NCBI RefSeq assembly: GCF_019974135.1 | Contig: NZ_AP025017.1 | Location: 1,488,001-1,552,000, forward strand | Length of the DNA stretch: 64,000 nt | From: Actinomyces capricornis | GTDB lineage: Bacteria > Actinomycetota > Actinomycetes > Actinomycetales > Actinomycetaceae | Reading direction: 5' to 3' | Part shown: positions 37,975 through 46,937 of the stretch, in pieces | Layout of the letters: each line of letters starts with the position of its first letter | Position numbering within the stretch: the first letter of the stretch is position 1 | Notes under the pieces: model-generated | The model's input: only the letters and a program-made list of their open reading frames with translations | Database searches by the model: none | What the model was told of the DNA's origin: nothing | Translations under genes and position numbers: made by a program

Positions 37975-40131
37975 ATGTCCCCAGCATCCGCACCGCCCTC
38001 CCCGCCCTCCGGCCTTCCCAGTCGCCGCAGCGTCGTCGCCGGGGCCCTGGGGGTCTGCGCCCTGGGCGCTGCCTCCCAAGGCGCGGGCCTGCCCGCCCCG
38101 GCCGCGGCGGCCCCACCCCCCATCGCCCTCAGCCCCGCCACGGACACCTCCCTGCGGACCATCACCACCAGCAAGACCGGCACCCGCGTCATCGCCACCT
38201 ACACCGACCTCAGCGCCGACAGGAAGGTGATGGCCGCCTGCTTCTTCACCCACCCGGACAACGGCAGGCTCAAGATCGCCCTGGGGGTCGTGGGCGCCAC
38301 GAACCACCTGCAGATCATCGACGCCGCCACCGGCTCCCTCGACGGTACCCGGACCTTCACCGGCCTGTCCGACGGCGCGGGCGTGCGCGAGCTCGTCTAC
38401 GCCCCCAAGGCCGAGGCCATCATCGCCACCTGCGGCACCCGGGTTATCAAGGCCAACGTGCGCGACAACGGCTGGAAGGACCTGGGCGCCGTTGTCTCCC
38501 CGGAGAAGAAATGGGCCCAGGGCTACGAGCCGCGTCTCGATGCCGATGGCCAGGTGTGGATCGGCAACTCCGAGGCCACCGTGGTGCGGATCGACCCGGT
38601 GGCCGGGAGCCTGACCTACGGGGCGGCGGTGGGCCAGGGCGCCAGCATCACCCGGCACATCGCCGTCGCCGGCGGCACCGTCTACGCGGGCGTGGGCAGC
38701 AGCTCCCCGCGCATCGCCGCCTTCGACCGCAAGGACCCCAGCCGGGTGGCCGCCACCATCACCCACCCCGAGGCCGCCTCGACCGGCATCGCCCGCTACC
38801 TCACCGCCCTGGATGAGACCCACCTGGCCGTCGAGCTGCCGATCGGCAGCCCCGGCGACACGCGCAGCCTCATCTACGACACCGCCGCGGGCACCTGGAC
38901 CCAGACAGAGGTCTACCCCTTCAACGGCCACTACGCCCCCCACCCCACCAAGCCCGGGCACAGCCTGGCGATCCAGGGGCGGGGCGACGGCACCGGCGTG
39001 CTGTTCACCATGGACAACGCCACCGGCCGGAAGGTCGGGGAGGTCACGGCCATCCCCAACCGCTATGCGCGGGCGATGGCGCTCCTGCCCGGCCGCAGCA
39101 ACATCCTGGGCATCGTGGCCTCCACCGAGGCCGGGTGCCAGTACATCGAGGTCGACGTCGAGGCGGGCAGGGTCGTGGCCCAGCGCGATCCGGAGGTGAA
39201 GCCCGCCGGCCTTGCCAGCCAGGCGCCCTTCATCCCCGACGACGAGAACGCGCTGTACGTGGGCGCCTACCAGGGGCGCACCCTGACCCGCCTGGACCTC
39301 GGCGCCGCGGAGCTGACCCAGGGCGCGGTGGCGCGCACCTCGGGCACCCAGGGGCAGGTGGAGTCCATGGCCACCGACGGCTCCGGCCTCGTGATGGCCA
39401 GCTACGAGCATGCCCGCGTGTGGCGCACCGCCCGGCCCGGGCTGGGGGAGGCCTCCCAGGTGGCCGAGCTGGGCTCCCACCAGCAGTCCCGGCCCTTCGG
39501 GCTGGCCCTGGCCGGCGGGCGGATCTGCGTGGGCAGCGCCGCCGTCTCGGGGGTGGCGGGCGGGGCCCTGTCCCTCATCAACCCCGCCGACGGCGCCGCC
39601 ACCGTGCTGACCGACCTGGTGCCCGGGCACTCCTTCGTGGGCCTGGTCTCCGACGGCAAGGACACCGTCTACGCCACCACCTCGATCACGGGCGGCTCGG
39701 GCCAGGGCTCCGGCTACGCCCACGTCCTGGCCTACGACGCGCGCCAGGAGCGCGAGTTGTGGCGGGTGGAGGTGGACGGGGAAGACATCCTCAACAGCCC
39801 CCTGCTGGTGGAGGGCACCCTGTATGTGGCCACGATCAGTGGGGCGCTGGTCATCGACCCGGCCACGGGGGCGCTCGCGGAGTACCTGCGGCTGCGGCCC
39901 GCGCCCTCCGGCAGGGTCTCCGGCTACCGCCTGGCCACGATGACCTACTGCGCCAAGGAGAGGCTGCTGGTCCACACCGCCAGTTCCAAGACCTGTGCGA
40001 TCGACCCGGCGGCCAGGACCGGGTGGCTGCTGGCGCGGGGCAACGACTGGTCCGTGGTGCAGTCCAGCACCGGGCGGGTCTTCGTCAACACCGCCGAGAC
40101 CGAGGTCACGGAGGTGGCGCTGCGACCGTAG
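37975..40131 (+). CDS. Exported beta-propeller protein, function unknown
   Basis: A 718-residue secreted protein. Its N-terminus has a twin-arginine-like signal (PSRRSVVAGALGVCALGAASQ) followed by an Ala/Pro-rich stretch ending near residue 50. The rest is a long run of four-stranded beta units of the NHL/PQQ/quinoprotein kind (repeated phrases such as DADGQVWIGNSEATVVRIDP, AGGTVYAGVGSSSPRIAAFD, VEGTLYVATISGALVIDPATG), probably a large propeller. No anchor, LPXTG or catalytic motif is seen. Proteins of this type often bind or process glycans or act in surface adhesion, but that is inference. Good GGAAGGAG precedes the start. Family A hairpins lie on both sides of the gene. Confidence 0.72.
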   Translation: MSPASAPPSPPSGLPSRRSVVAGALGVCALGAASQGAGLPAPAAAAPPPIALSPATDTSLRTITTSKTGTRVIATYTDLSADRKVMAACFFTHPDNGRLKIALGVVGATNHLQIIDAATGSLDGTRTFTGLSDGAGVRELVYAPKAEAIIATCGTRVIKANVRDNGWKDLGAVVSPEKKWAQGYEPRLDADGQVWIGNSEATVVRIDPVAGSLTYGAAVGQGASITRHIAVAGGTVYAGVGSSSPRIAAFDRKDPSRVAATITHPEAASTGIARYLTALDETHLAVELPIGSPGDTRSLIYDTAAGTWTQTEVYPFNGHYAPHPTKPGHSLAIQGRGDGTGVLFTMDNATGRKVGEVTAIPNRYARAMALLPGRSNILGIVASTEAGCQYIEVDVEAGRVVAQRDPEVKPAGLASQAPFIPDDENALYVGAYQGRTLTRLDLGAAELTQGAVARTSGTQGQVESMATDGSGLVMASYEHARVWRTARPGLGEASQVAELGSHQQSRPFGLALAGGRICVGSAAVSGVAGGALSLINPADGAATVLTDLVPGHSFVGLVSDGKDTVYATTSITGGSGQGSGYAHVLAYDARQERELWRVEVDGEDILNSPLLVEGTLYVATISGALVIDPATGALAEYLRLRPAPSGRVSGYRLATMTYCAKERLLVHTASSKTCAIDPAARTGWLLARGNDWSVVQSSTGRVFVNTAETEVTEVALRP

Positions 40132-40148
40132 GCGCCTCACCCCTTCTT

Positions 40149-40216
40149 TTCGACAATTTGCATGAGATCGTACTTCTCCAGCCCCGGAAAAGGCCGATCT
40201 CATGCAAATTGTCGAA
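40149..40216 (+). repeat. Family A palindromic element, copy 5
   Basis: The perfect arms are at 40149-40170 and 40195-40216; the loop has CAGCCCC in place of CAGGCCC. It sits 17 bp after the propeller gene and 19 bp before the stop of the convergent BCCT gene, and can terminate both. Confidence 0.92.
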
Positions 40217-40235
40217 AGTTGGGGTGGTGGGAGTT

Positions 40236-42365
40236 TTACAGCGTCTCGGAGGTGCCCAGGTACTCGATCCACCGCTCGTAGTGGTCCAGGACATCGTGGG
40301 CGACCTGGTCGACCGACCAGTCCATGAGGTCGTAGCCCTGGCCGCCCCCGCGCGGGCGCACCTCCAGGCGCACGGTGAGGTCGTCCGCCTCGTGGACGAC
40401 GGCGCCATAGGCGGGCACCGGTGCCTGGACCATGCGCACCACGTAGCGGAAGGAGTCCAGGCCGAAGGACCGCTCCACGGCCAGCGGGTCCTCCTCCGGC
40501 GAGGCGGGCGTTCCCGGAGGGCTGACCACCAGGGTGGCGCGCCCCAGGAAGTTGCGCTCGTCGTCGGGGTCCTGGGCCTCCTCGCCCTCGACGTAGACCT
40601 CTGCGAGCAGGCTCTCCTTGCGCAGCTCCTCGGCCACCGCCTCCAGGGCCGGCACGATCCGTCCCTCCAGGGCGCGCTTGGCCCGGGCCGGGGAGACGGT
40701 GTCGAAGGTGTGGGAGAGCCGGTCGCGCCAGGAGATGCGCTTGAGGCCCGCCGCGGTTCCCGTGAACCCCAGGGCGCGGTTGCGGTAGGCGATGGAGCGG
40801 GCCGCGTTGCGGGTGGCCTCCGTGCTCAGGGCCCGCCACAGGCCCACCATGACCGTGATGATGACGAAGGAGAAGGGCAGGGCCATGACGATCGTGGCCT
40901 GCTGGAGGATCGGGATGCCGCCGGCCAGGAGCATGGCGATGGTCAGGATCCCGGTGAGGGAGGCCCAGAAGATCCGCAGCCAGGCGGGCGCGTCCTGGTG
41001 CTCCCCCCGGGCGCGCACGCACAGGTTGGACATCACCAGGGCCCCGGAGTCGGCGGAGGTGACGTAGAACAGGATGCCGATGAACAGGGCCAGGGCGATG
41101 AGGCCCGTGCCCCCGGGCATGGAGTTGAGCAGGAGGTAGAGCCCCTGCTCGGGCTGGCTGACGGTGGCCTGGGCGAAGGCGGTGTCGCCCGAGCGGATGA
41201 GGCTGAGCGCCTGGTTGCCGAAGATCGAGACCCACATGACGATGTAGCTGAAGGGCAGGGCCAGGGAGCCCAGGACGAACTGGCGGATGGTGCGTCCCCG
41301 GGAGATGCGGGCCAGGAACATGCCGACGAAGGCCGCCCAGGTGATCCACCAGGCCCAGAAGAACAGTGTCCACCCGTTGAGCCAGGTCTCGGGGCGGTCG
41401 TAGGCGTAGGTCTCCAGGGTCAGCAGCGGGAACTGGGTGGCGAAGTCCCCGATGGAGCCCACCAGGGAGTCCAGCAGGAAGGCGGTGTTGCCGGTGACCA
41501 GCACCCACAGGGCCAGGCCGATGGCCAGCAGCACGTTGATGTTGGACAGGATGCGCACTCCGCGGTCCACGCCAGAGACGGCCGAGACGGTGGCCATGAG
41601 GACGGACAGGGCGATGAGGCCGATCTGCGTGGGGGCGCCCTGGGGCAGCCCGAACAGGATGCTCAGTGCGACATTGAGCTGGACCACGCCGACGCCCAGG
41701 GAGGCGGCGATGCCGAACACGCCCCCGATGAGCGCCGCGGTGTCGATGAGGTCCCCGGCCAGCCCGTCGACCCGGTCGCCCAGCAGAGGGCGCAGGGTGG
41801 AGCGCACTGCCAGGCTGTCTCGACGGCGGTAGGCGAAGTAGGCCATCGACATGCCCACCAGGGAGTACAGCCCCCAGCCGGAGATGCCGTAGTGGAAGAG
41901 GGTCAGGACGATGCCCTGCCGGGCGGCGGCGATCGTCTCGGCCTGGCCCGTGGGTGGTGCCATGTACTGGGCGACGGGCTCGGCGATCGCGAAGAACATG
42001 ATCCCGGTGCCGATGCCGGCGGCGAAGAGCATGGCGGCCCACGAGAAGGTGGAGAAGTCCGGGGTGGAGTTGCTGGGGCCCAGGCGCACGGTCCCGAAGC
42101 GCGAGAAGGCCAGCGCCACGACGAAGACGAGGACCGCCGTGACCAGCAGGATGTAGAAGGACCCGAACCAGCGCCCGGTCCAGCCCACGGCCGCACCGAA
42201 GGCCCCCTGGAGGGCGGTGGGGCTGATGATCGCCGCTGCTGCGACCACCGCGATGACCATCGCGGAGGCGAGGAAGACCACTCGGTTGAGGGGCCGGGGC
42301 TGGGCGGTCGGTTCGATGCCGGGGACGGTGGTCGGCTCGGTGGTGGTCGTGGAGGAATGTGTCAC
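40236..42365 (-). CDS. BCCT-family transporter (betaine/choline/carnitine type)
   Basis: A 709-residue membrane protein with 12 helices and a long cytoplasmic C-terminus (about 190 residues, with acidic segments). The BCCT signatures are present: GTGIMFFAIAEPVAQYM, HYGISGWGLYSLVG, and the Trp-rich WTLFFWAWWITWAAFVGMFLARIS. The FGIAASLGVGV and SADSGALVMSN regions complete the core. Such carriers import quaternary amines for osmoprotection, with the C-terminal tail acting as an osmosensor in several members. The substrate cannot be fixed from sequence. The start is GTG at 42365. The AT-rich 42400-42540 interval upstream is likely to hold its promoter. Confidence 0.93.
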   Translation of the reverse strand: MTHSSTTTTEPTTVPGIEPTAQPRPLNRVVFLASAMVIAVVAAAAIISPTALQGAFGAAVGWTGRWFGSFYILLVTAVLVFVVALAFSRFGTVRLGPSNSTPDFSTFSWAAMLFAAGIGTGIMFFAIAEPVAQYMAPPTGQAETIAAARQGIVLTLFHYGISGWGLYSLVGMSMAYFAYRRRDSLAVRSTLRPLLGDRVDGLAGDLIDTAALIGGVFGIAASLGVGVVQLNVALSILFGLPQGAPTQIGLIALSVLMATVSAVSGVDRGVRILSNINVLLAIGLALWVLVTGNTAFLLDSLVGSIGDFATQFPLLTLETYAYDRPETWLNGWTLFFWAWWITWAAFVGMFLARISRGRTIRQFVLGSLALPFSYIVMWVSIFGNQALSLIRSGDTAFAQATVSQPEQGLYLLLNSMPGGTGLIALALFIGILFYVTSADSGALVMSNLCVRARGEHQDAPAWLRIFWASLTGILTIAMLLAGGIPILQQATIVMALPFSFVIITVMVGLWRALSTEATRNAARSIAYRNRALGFTGTAAGLKRISWRDRLSHTFDTVSPARAKRALEGRIVPALEAVAEELRKESLLAEVYVEGEEAQDPDDERNFLGRATLVVSPPGTPASPEEDPLAVERSFGLDSFRYVVRMVQAPVPAYGAVVHEADDLTVRLEVRPRGGGQGYDLMDWSVDQVAHDVLDHYERWIEYLGTSETL

Positions 42366-42616
42366 GGAGGCGCTCCGTTCCTTCCTGGGTCCTGGATGAC
42401 GATCAGATAACTATTAAGACCTTTCCAGGTTTGGCAGGATGCTTCAAGCCGAAGCGGCGGAATTATGCAGAAAGGTGCACGGTGTCCTCGCTGTTGGCGG
42501 ACGCTTCGGCACGCTGTTGTGAAGTGGATCATACTACAGGTGGGCGGTGTCGCTGATCTCCGCGGGCCTGCGGAGCCGATCGGGGCGGGCGGCGCCGGGT
42601 GTGCCAGGCTGTCCTG

Positions 42617-43096
42617 GTGAGAGGGATCGACGAGCCGGGCGCCACTGATGCCGTTGACGCTGCCATGCGGCGTGCCCTGGGGCTGGCCCGTGCGGCAGGG
42701 CGGGCCGGTGAGGTGCCGGTGGGCGCCGTCGTCCTGTCGGGCGGGGGCGGGGTGCTCGCCGAGGCCGCCAACGCCCGCCAGGCGCAGTGCGATCCGACGG
42801 CGCACGCCGAGATCCGCGCCCTGCGAGCCGCCGGTGCCGCCCTGGGCGACTCCCACCTGGAGGGCTGCACCCTCGTGGTCACCCTGGAGCCCTGCACCAT
42901 GTGCGCGGGGGCGATCGTCCTGGCCCGGGTCTCGCGCCTGGTCTTCGCGGCCTGGGAGCCGCGCACCGGCGCCTGCGGCTCGGTGCGCGACGTCGTGCGA
43001 GACTCGCGCGCCAACCACCAGGTCGAGGTGCATGCCGGGCTGCGGGCCGAGGAGTCCCAGGCGCTTCTCACCGACTTCTTCGCCCAGCGCCGCTGA
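42617..43096 (+). CDS. tadA: tRNA-specific adenosine deaminase
   Basis: A 159-residue zinc-dependent deaminase that converts A34 to inosine in tRNA-Arg(ACG). The active-site HAE (DPTAHAEIRAL) and PCxxC (LEPCTMCAGAI) supply the catalytic Glu and three zinc ligands. The AWEPRTGACGS and final LLTDFFAQRR are typical of TadA. GTG at 42617 gives a normal length; GTG 42599 and ATG 42665 are alternatives. The tRNA-Ser(CGA) gene follows 130 bp later. Confidence 0.92.
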   Translation: MRGIDEPGATDAVDAAMRRALGLARAAGRAGEVPVGAVVLSGGGGVLAEAANARQAQCDPTAHAEIRALRAAGAALGDSHLEGCTLVVTLEPCTMCAGAIVLARVSRLVFAAWEPRTGACGSVRDVVRDSRANHQVEVHAGLRAEESQALLTDFFAQRR

Positions 43097-43225
43097 CGCC
43101 GGTGCCGGCCCCGATGCCGCGGCCCGTCGTCGTGGAGCCCCGCGGTGGACCGGGGTGCGGTGACGCAGACCGCAGACCCCGGGGATTGGGCGCAGGGCGG
43201 GCGGGCGTGTACCCTCGACGCCTGA

Positions 43226-43311
43226 GGTAGCGTGTCCGAGCGGCCGAAGGTGCAGATCTCGAAAGTCTGTGTGGTTCATAGCCACCCTGGGTTCGAATCC
43301 CAGCGCTACCG
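43226..43311 (+). tRNA. tRNA-Ser (anticodon CGA)
   Basis: The acceptor stem is GGTAGCG/CGCTACC, the anticodon loop is CTCGAAA (anticodon CGA, reading UCG) between CAGAT and GTCTG, there is a long class II variable arm, and the T-loop is GGTTCGAATCC. It lacks an encoded CCA. A strong terminator follows. Confidence 0.95.
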
Positions 43312-43317
43312 CGCACA

Positions 43318-43346
43318 CCCCCTGGCGACCCCGAGTCGCCAGGGGG
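43318..43346 (+). terminator. Terminator of tRNA-Ser(CGA)
   Basis: CCCCCTGGCGAC (43318-43329) pairs perfectly with 43335-43346 over a 5-nt loop, then TTCCTCGTT follows. It begins 6 nt after the tRNA. Confidence 0.85.
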
Positions 43347-43456
43347 TTCCTCGTTGCCCGCGCCGAGCGGTGCTGGGCCGGGCCCATGCGGGTCGGGCCA
43401 GGGGTGGCCTCCCGGGGCCTGAGGCCAGGGCGGTGGGAGGGAGGAGCACGTTGGAC

Positions 43457-43552
43457 GTCACTTCGCGACAAAGGCGTCACTTCGCGGAATGGACGACACC
43501 TGCAGGTGTCGCTCAGGTCGCCAAGTGACGCGATATCCGCGAAGCGACGCCC
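43457..43552. repeat. Family C palindromic element, copy 1
   Basis: The arms GGCGTCACTTCGCGGA (left) and TCCGCGAAGCGACGCC (right, ending about 43552) enclose a perfect 18-bp palindrome CGACACCTGCAGGTGTCG (43494-43511). An extra half-copy, CGTCACTTCGCGA, precedes the left arm. It sits in the 350-bp space between the tRNA terminator and the 3' end of hrpB, which otherwise holds nothing visible. Confidence 0.8.
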
Positions 43553-43664
43553 ATTCTGAGCGCCGCGGGCCCCGGATCCGCAGCCCCGCATCCGGCGCCA
43601 GGCCCCTCCGACGGCGCGCACGGCCCTCTGCCGACGGCGCGCGCCGCCTCCCGGGCAAGCGCGC

Positions 43665-46361
43665 CTAGCGGCGGCGGGCGGTGCCGCGGTGGGGCGGGAC
43701 CTGCCAGGGGTCCTCGGGCCAGGCGTGCTTGGGGTAGCGGCCCCGCATCTCGGCGCGCACCTGCGGGTAGCCCTGCCGCCAGAAGGAGGCCAGGTCGTCG
43801 GTGACCGCCACGGGCCTGCGCGCGGGGGAGAGCAGGTGGAGCTGGACCGCCACCCGGCCCTGGACGATGCGGGGCGTGGCCTGCCAGCCGAAGCACTCCT
43901 GGACGGCCACCTCCAGCCGTGGGCGCTGGCCGTACTCCACCCGCACCAGCGATCCCGAGGGCACCTCCAGGCGCTCGGGCACCAGCTCCTCCAGGCGCGC
44001 GGCCTGCGGCCAGGGCAGCAGGGACCGCAGCGCCCCCTCCATGTCCAGCGCCCCCAGGTCCAGGCTCGAGGAGGAGTCCCCCACCGCTGTCATGACCGCG
44101 GGTGCCAGCCACTCCTGGGCGCGCTCCAGCAGGCTCTCCTCATCCATCGCGGGCCAGGGATCGCCCAGGTGCGTGTGCAGGAGACCCAGTCGGGCCCGCA
44201 GCCGTGAGGCCTGCCCGCTCCAGGTCAGCATCCCCAGGCCCTTGTCCCGCACCCGCTCGACGACGGCCCGCGCCGCCTCCTGGGGCTCCAGGGATGAGCC
44301 GGCCGCCCGGCTCAGGGGGATGGCGCCCAGGACGCGCACCTGTTCGCTGCGCAGCACCTGGCCCTGCCAGGCGACCCGGTGGTCCTGGGCGAGCCACGGT
44401 GCGGCCAGCTCCAGGGCCATGGCCTCGTCCAGTGGGGCCGCCGCACGGATGAGGCCCTCGGGCCCGCCGGTGGGGGAGCGGTCGATCTCGGCCACCGCCA
44501 GCCACTCCTCGCCGGCCAGGGGCGAGCCCTCGGGGAGGCGCAGTCCGCTGCCGGCCACGGTGAGGTAGCGGGCGGGGGAGCCCGGCGCCGGGGCCTGTCC
44601 ACGGCGCTGGGCGATCCACTGGGGGTGGGCCAGCCCCACCACCAGGGCGATCGCCTCCTGCGCGTCCGGAGGGTGCGGAGAGCCCGCTGGCGGCCGGGAT
44701 GGGAGCCCCCGGCCCGCCTCGGGCCCCACCTTGGCCGCCCGCGTGCCAGCGGCCCGCTCCAACCGGCGGGCCTCCGTGCGCCACGGCCCGCTGCCGGGGC
44801 CGCCCTCGCGCAGGCGCCGGGCCAGGGCGGGCAGGTCGGCGTCGGCAGTGCGCAGATCGGTGGTGAGCAGGGCGGTGGCCTCCGCGGCGCGGTGACGCCC
44901 CAGGACAGGCACCGCAGCCAGCAGGGCCCGTGCGGGCCGCACGTCGGTCGGGATGTCCGCCACGGCCCGCCCCAGGGGTGTCAGGGCGCCGTCGTCGACC
45001 AGTCCCAGGGAGCCGAGGGTCTCGCGGGCCGCGGCCATGGCGGCCGCCGGGGGCTCATCGAGCCAGGCCAGGTCGCCGTCGGGCGCTCCCCAGGCGGCCA
45101 GCTCCAGGGCGGTGCGCGTGAGATCCGCGGTGAGGATCTCCGGGGTGGGCGCCAGTGGTGCCCGGGCCCAGTCGGTGGGCGAGCAGCAGCGGTAGGCGAC
45201 CCCGGGCCCCTCACGACCCGCCCGGCCCGCCCGCTGGATGCCCGAGGCGCGCGAGGCCCCCACGGTCACCAGCCCGCTCATGGAGCGGGCCACATCCAGG
45301 CGCGGCTCGCGCGCCAGCATGGCGTCCACGACGATCCGCACCCCTGGGACGGTCAGGGAGGACTCGGCCACGCTCGTGGCCACCACGATGCGCCGCCGCC
45401 CAGGAGCACTGGCCGCCAGGGCCGCGTCCTGGGCGGCCGCAGGAAGGCGGCCGTGCAGGGGCAGCACGTCGACGCCGTCGGGCACGCCGGTGCGCAGGCG
45501 GCGGGTGACCTCGTCGACCTCCCGCGCGCCGGGCAGGAAGACCAGGGCGTCGCCCTCATGGGACTCCAGCGCCCCCAGGGCGGTGTCCGCCACGTGGGCC
45601 AGGAACTCGCGGGGCACCCCGTGCGCCCCCAGGCGGCCGGTGCGGCTGGGGGCCCAGATCTCCTCAACGGGGTGCAGGCGTCCGGGGGCCTCGATGGCGC
45701 GCGCGCCCAGGAGCCCGGCCAGGCGCTCGGCCTGGACCGTGGCGGACATGGCGATCAGGGGCAGGTCCTCGCGCAGGGCGCGGGCGTCCAGGAGCAGGGC
45801 CAGGAGGAGGTCGCTGTCCAGGGATCGCTCATGCACCTCGTCCAGGACGACGGCGGATACCCCGGGCAGCTCGGGGTCGGACTGGAGCCGGCGCAGGAGG
45901 AGCCCGCTGGTGACGACCTCGATGCGGGTGGCCGGTGAGGCCCGCCGCTCCCCGCGCACCGCGTAGCCGACGGTGCCTCCGACCTCCTGGCCCAGGAGGG
46001 AGGCCAGGCGCCGGGCGGCGGCGCGCGCGGCCACGCGCCGCGGCTGGGTGACGACGACGCGGCCCGGGGTGGGGGCCCCATGATCCTGCCCGGCCAGCGG
46101 CCGTCCGGCCTTGGAGTGCCCGGTCTCGGAGCGCCCGGCTTGGGAGCCCCCGGCTTGGTGGCTGCGCTGTGCCCGGAGGTGGTCGTGGACGGCCACGGGC
46201 ACGAGCGTGGTCTTGCCGGTGCCCGGGGGCGCGGTGAGGATGACGGGCCGGGTGCTCTGGGCCAGGGCCGCCCGCAGCTCGGGCAGGGCGGCCAGGACCG
46301 GCAGGTCGGGAGGTGAGGCGAACAGGGCGGACAGGGGGTCGGGTTCGCGGTCCGGGCACAT
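43665..46361 (-). CDS. hrpB: ATP-dependent helicase HrpB (DEAH-type)
   Basis: An 898-residue helicase. Motif I is APPGTGKTT, motif II is VVLDEVHERS (DEVH), motif III is AMSATV, and motif VI is GIQRAGRAGREGPGVAYR. The HA2 winged-helix region and the HrpB C-terminal domain (about residues 760-898, LPWPQAARLEELVPERLEVPSGS) follow. Length fits HrpB (about 820-900). Its cellular role is poorly known in bacteria. An insert between motifs I and Ia is rich in repeated Gly-Ser-(Q/E)-(A/T)-G units (about residues 70-100). GGAGG lies 6 nt before the ATG at 46361, and a family B hairpin begins 16 nt upstream of it. Confidence 0.93.
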   Translation of the reverse strand: MCPDREPDPLSALFASPPDLPVLAALPELRAALAQSTRPVILTAPPGTGKTTLVPVAVHDHLRAQRSHQAGGSQAGRSETGHSKAGRPLAGQDHGAPTPGRVVVTQPRRVAARAAARRLASLLGQEVGGTVGYAVRGERRASPATRIEVVTSGLLLRRLQSDPELPGVSAVVLDEVHERSLDSDLLLALLLDARALREDLPLIAMSATVQAERLAGLLGARAIEAPGRLHPVEEIWAPSRTGRLGAHGVPREFLAHVADTALGALESHEGDALVFLPGAREVDEVTRRLRTGVPDGVDVLPLHGRLPAAAQDAALAASAPGRRRIVVATSVAESSLTVPGVRIVVDAMLAREPRLDVARSMSGLVTVGASRASGIQRAGRAGREGPGVAYRCCSPTDWARAPLAPTPEILTADLTRTALELAAWGAPDGDLAWLDEPPAAAMAAARETLGSLGLVDDGALTPLGRAVADIPTDVRPARALLAAVPVLGRHRAAEATALLTTDLRTADADLPALARRLREGGPGSGPWRTEARRLERAAGTRAAKVGPEAGRGLPSRPPAGSPHPPDAQEAIALVVGLAHPQWIAQRRGQAPAPGSPARYLTVAGSGLRLPEGSPLAGEEWLAVAEIDRSPTGGPEGLIRAAAPLDEAMALELAAPWLAQDHRVAWQGQVLRSEQVRVLGAIPLSRAAGSSLEPQEAARAVVERVRDKGLGMLTWSGQASRLRARLGLLHTHLGDPWPAMDEESLLERAQEWLAPAVMTAVGDSSSSLDLGALDMEGALRSLLPWPQAARLEELVPERLEVPSGSLVRVEYGQRPRLEVAVQECFGWQATPRIVQGRVAVQLHLLSPARRPVAVTDDLASFWRQGYPQVRAEMRGRYPKHAWPEDPWQVPPHRGTARRR

Positions 46362-46376
46362 GCCCCTATCCTCCCT

Positions 46377-46472
46377 GCTGCACATCTTCAGCACCCGACT
46401 CATCGGTCTGACCGCAGGATTCCGCGGCTCTCGTCCCGGCGGCCCGTCCCTGGGGCCCTGAAGATGTGCAGC
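46377..46472 (+). repeat. Family B palindromic element, copy 3
   Basis: The arms GCTGCACATCTTCAG (46377-46391) and CTGAAGATGTGCAGC (46458-46472) are perfect 15-bp repeats. The interior has GACCGCAGGATTCCGCGG. It is the first of a tandem pair and lies directly upstream of the hrpB ribosome-binding site. Confidence 0.85.
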
Positions 46473-46481
46473 GGTAGGGGC

Positions 46482-46566
46482 GCTGTACATCTTCAGGGGC
46501 GCATGGCGCCTTCCGCCCCGACCTTTCCGCAGGATCCCGTCGGGCTCGCGGTTGAAGATGTGCAGC
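46482..46566 (+). repeat. Family B palindromic element, copy 4
   Basis: The arms GCTGTACATCTTCA (46482-46495) and TGAAGATGTGCAGC (46553-46566) differ by one base. The interior has CGACCTTTCCGCAGGATCCC, very close to copy 1. It stands 9 bp from copy 3 in the same orientation. Confidence 0.83.
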
Positions 46567-46937
46567 GGGGTTGGAGGGATGCGCACGCGGGATATTTCCG
46601 GCGTTCATGAGATCTCGCCGGTGCGAGCATGAAGGGGGTCGTCCTGGATAACGGCGCGCCCTGCCTGCGCGCTGTGCCCGGGGCGGGCCCGCCCCGGGCA
46701 CAGTCGGCCTGGCCCGGGCCTGCCTTCTGCACCGGCGCGGGAATATGATCTGCCGGTGAATGACAGTGTTGTCATGCCCCAGGAGCCCAGTTGTTACTCA
46801 ACTGCAACTATTGATGCTCTTCTAGGTTTTCTCTAGTAAATGTGGCTATGCATCGTTGGATCGCACAGATGAGGTTGTGCATGTACCTGTACTCTAGTGG
46901 ACAGAATTTGTCGAACTCATCAAAAACGGAGGACCTC
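46567..46937. other. Intergenic region with A+T-rich part between the family B pair and the phosphorylase-like gene
   Basis: No gene is supported here. From about 46745 the sequence becomes much richer in A+T than the rest of the window. It contains CAGTTG-TTACT-CAACTG, a perfect inverted repeat (46788-46804), and GCACA-8-TGTGC (46863-46880). TTGATG (46811) and TAGTAA (46835) might be a weak promoter. The region probably regulates the gene starting at 46938. Confidence 0.5.

Noticed and set aside
29459..40216. Family A hairpins as integron attC sites
   Set aside because: They share one orientation and bound gene units, as attC sites do. But there is no integron integrase, the RYYYAAC/GTTRRRY core sites are absent, the arms are perfect rather than bulged, and the intervals contain multi-gene operons in mixed directions.
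37894..42042. Very long open frames opposite or offset to known genes (for example minus strand 37894-42042, minus 12973-15378, plus 39135-42410)
   Set aside because: They arise from high G+C codon bias of the real genes on the other strand or frame. Their translations are low-complexity Arg/Gly/His/Pro-rich and match no family, whereas the overlapping genes have clear motifs and signals.
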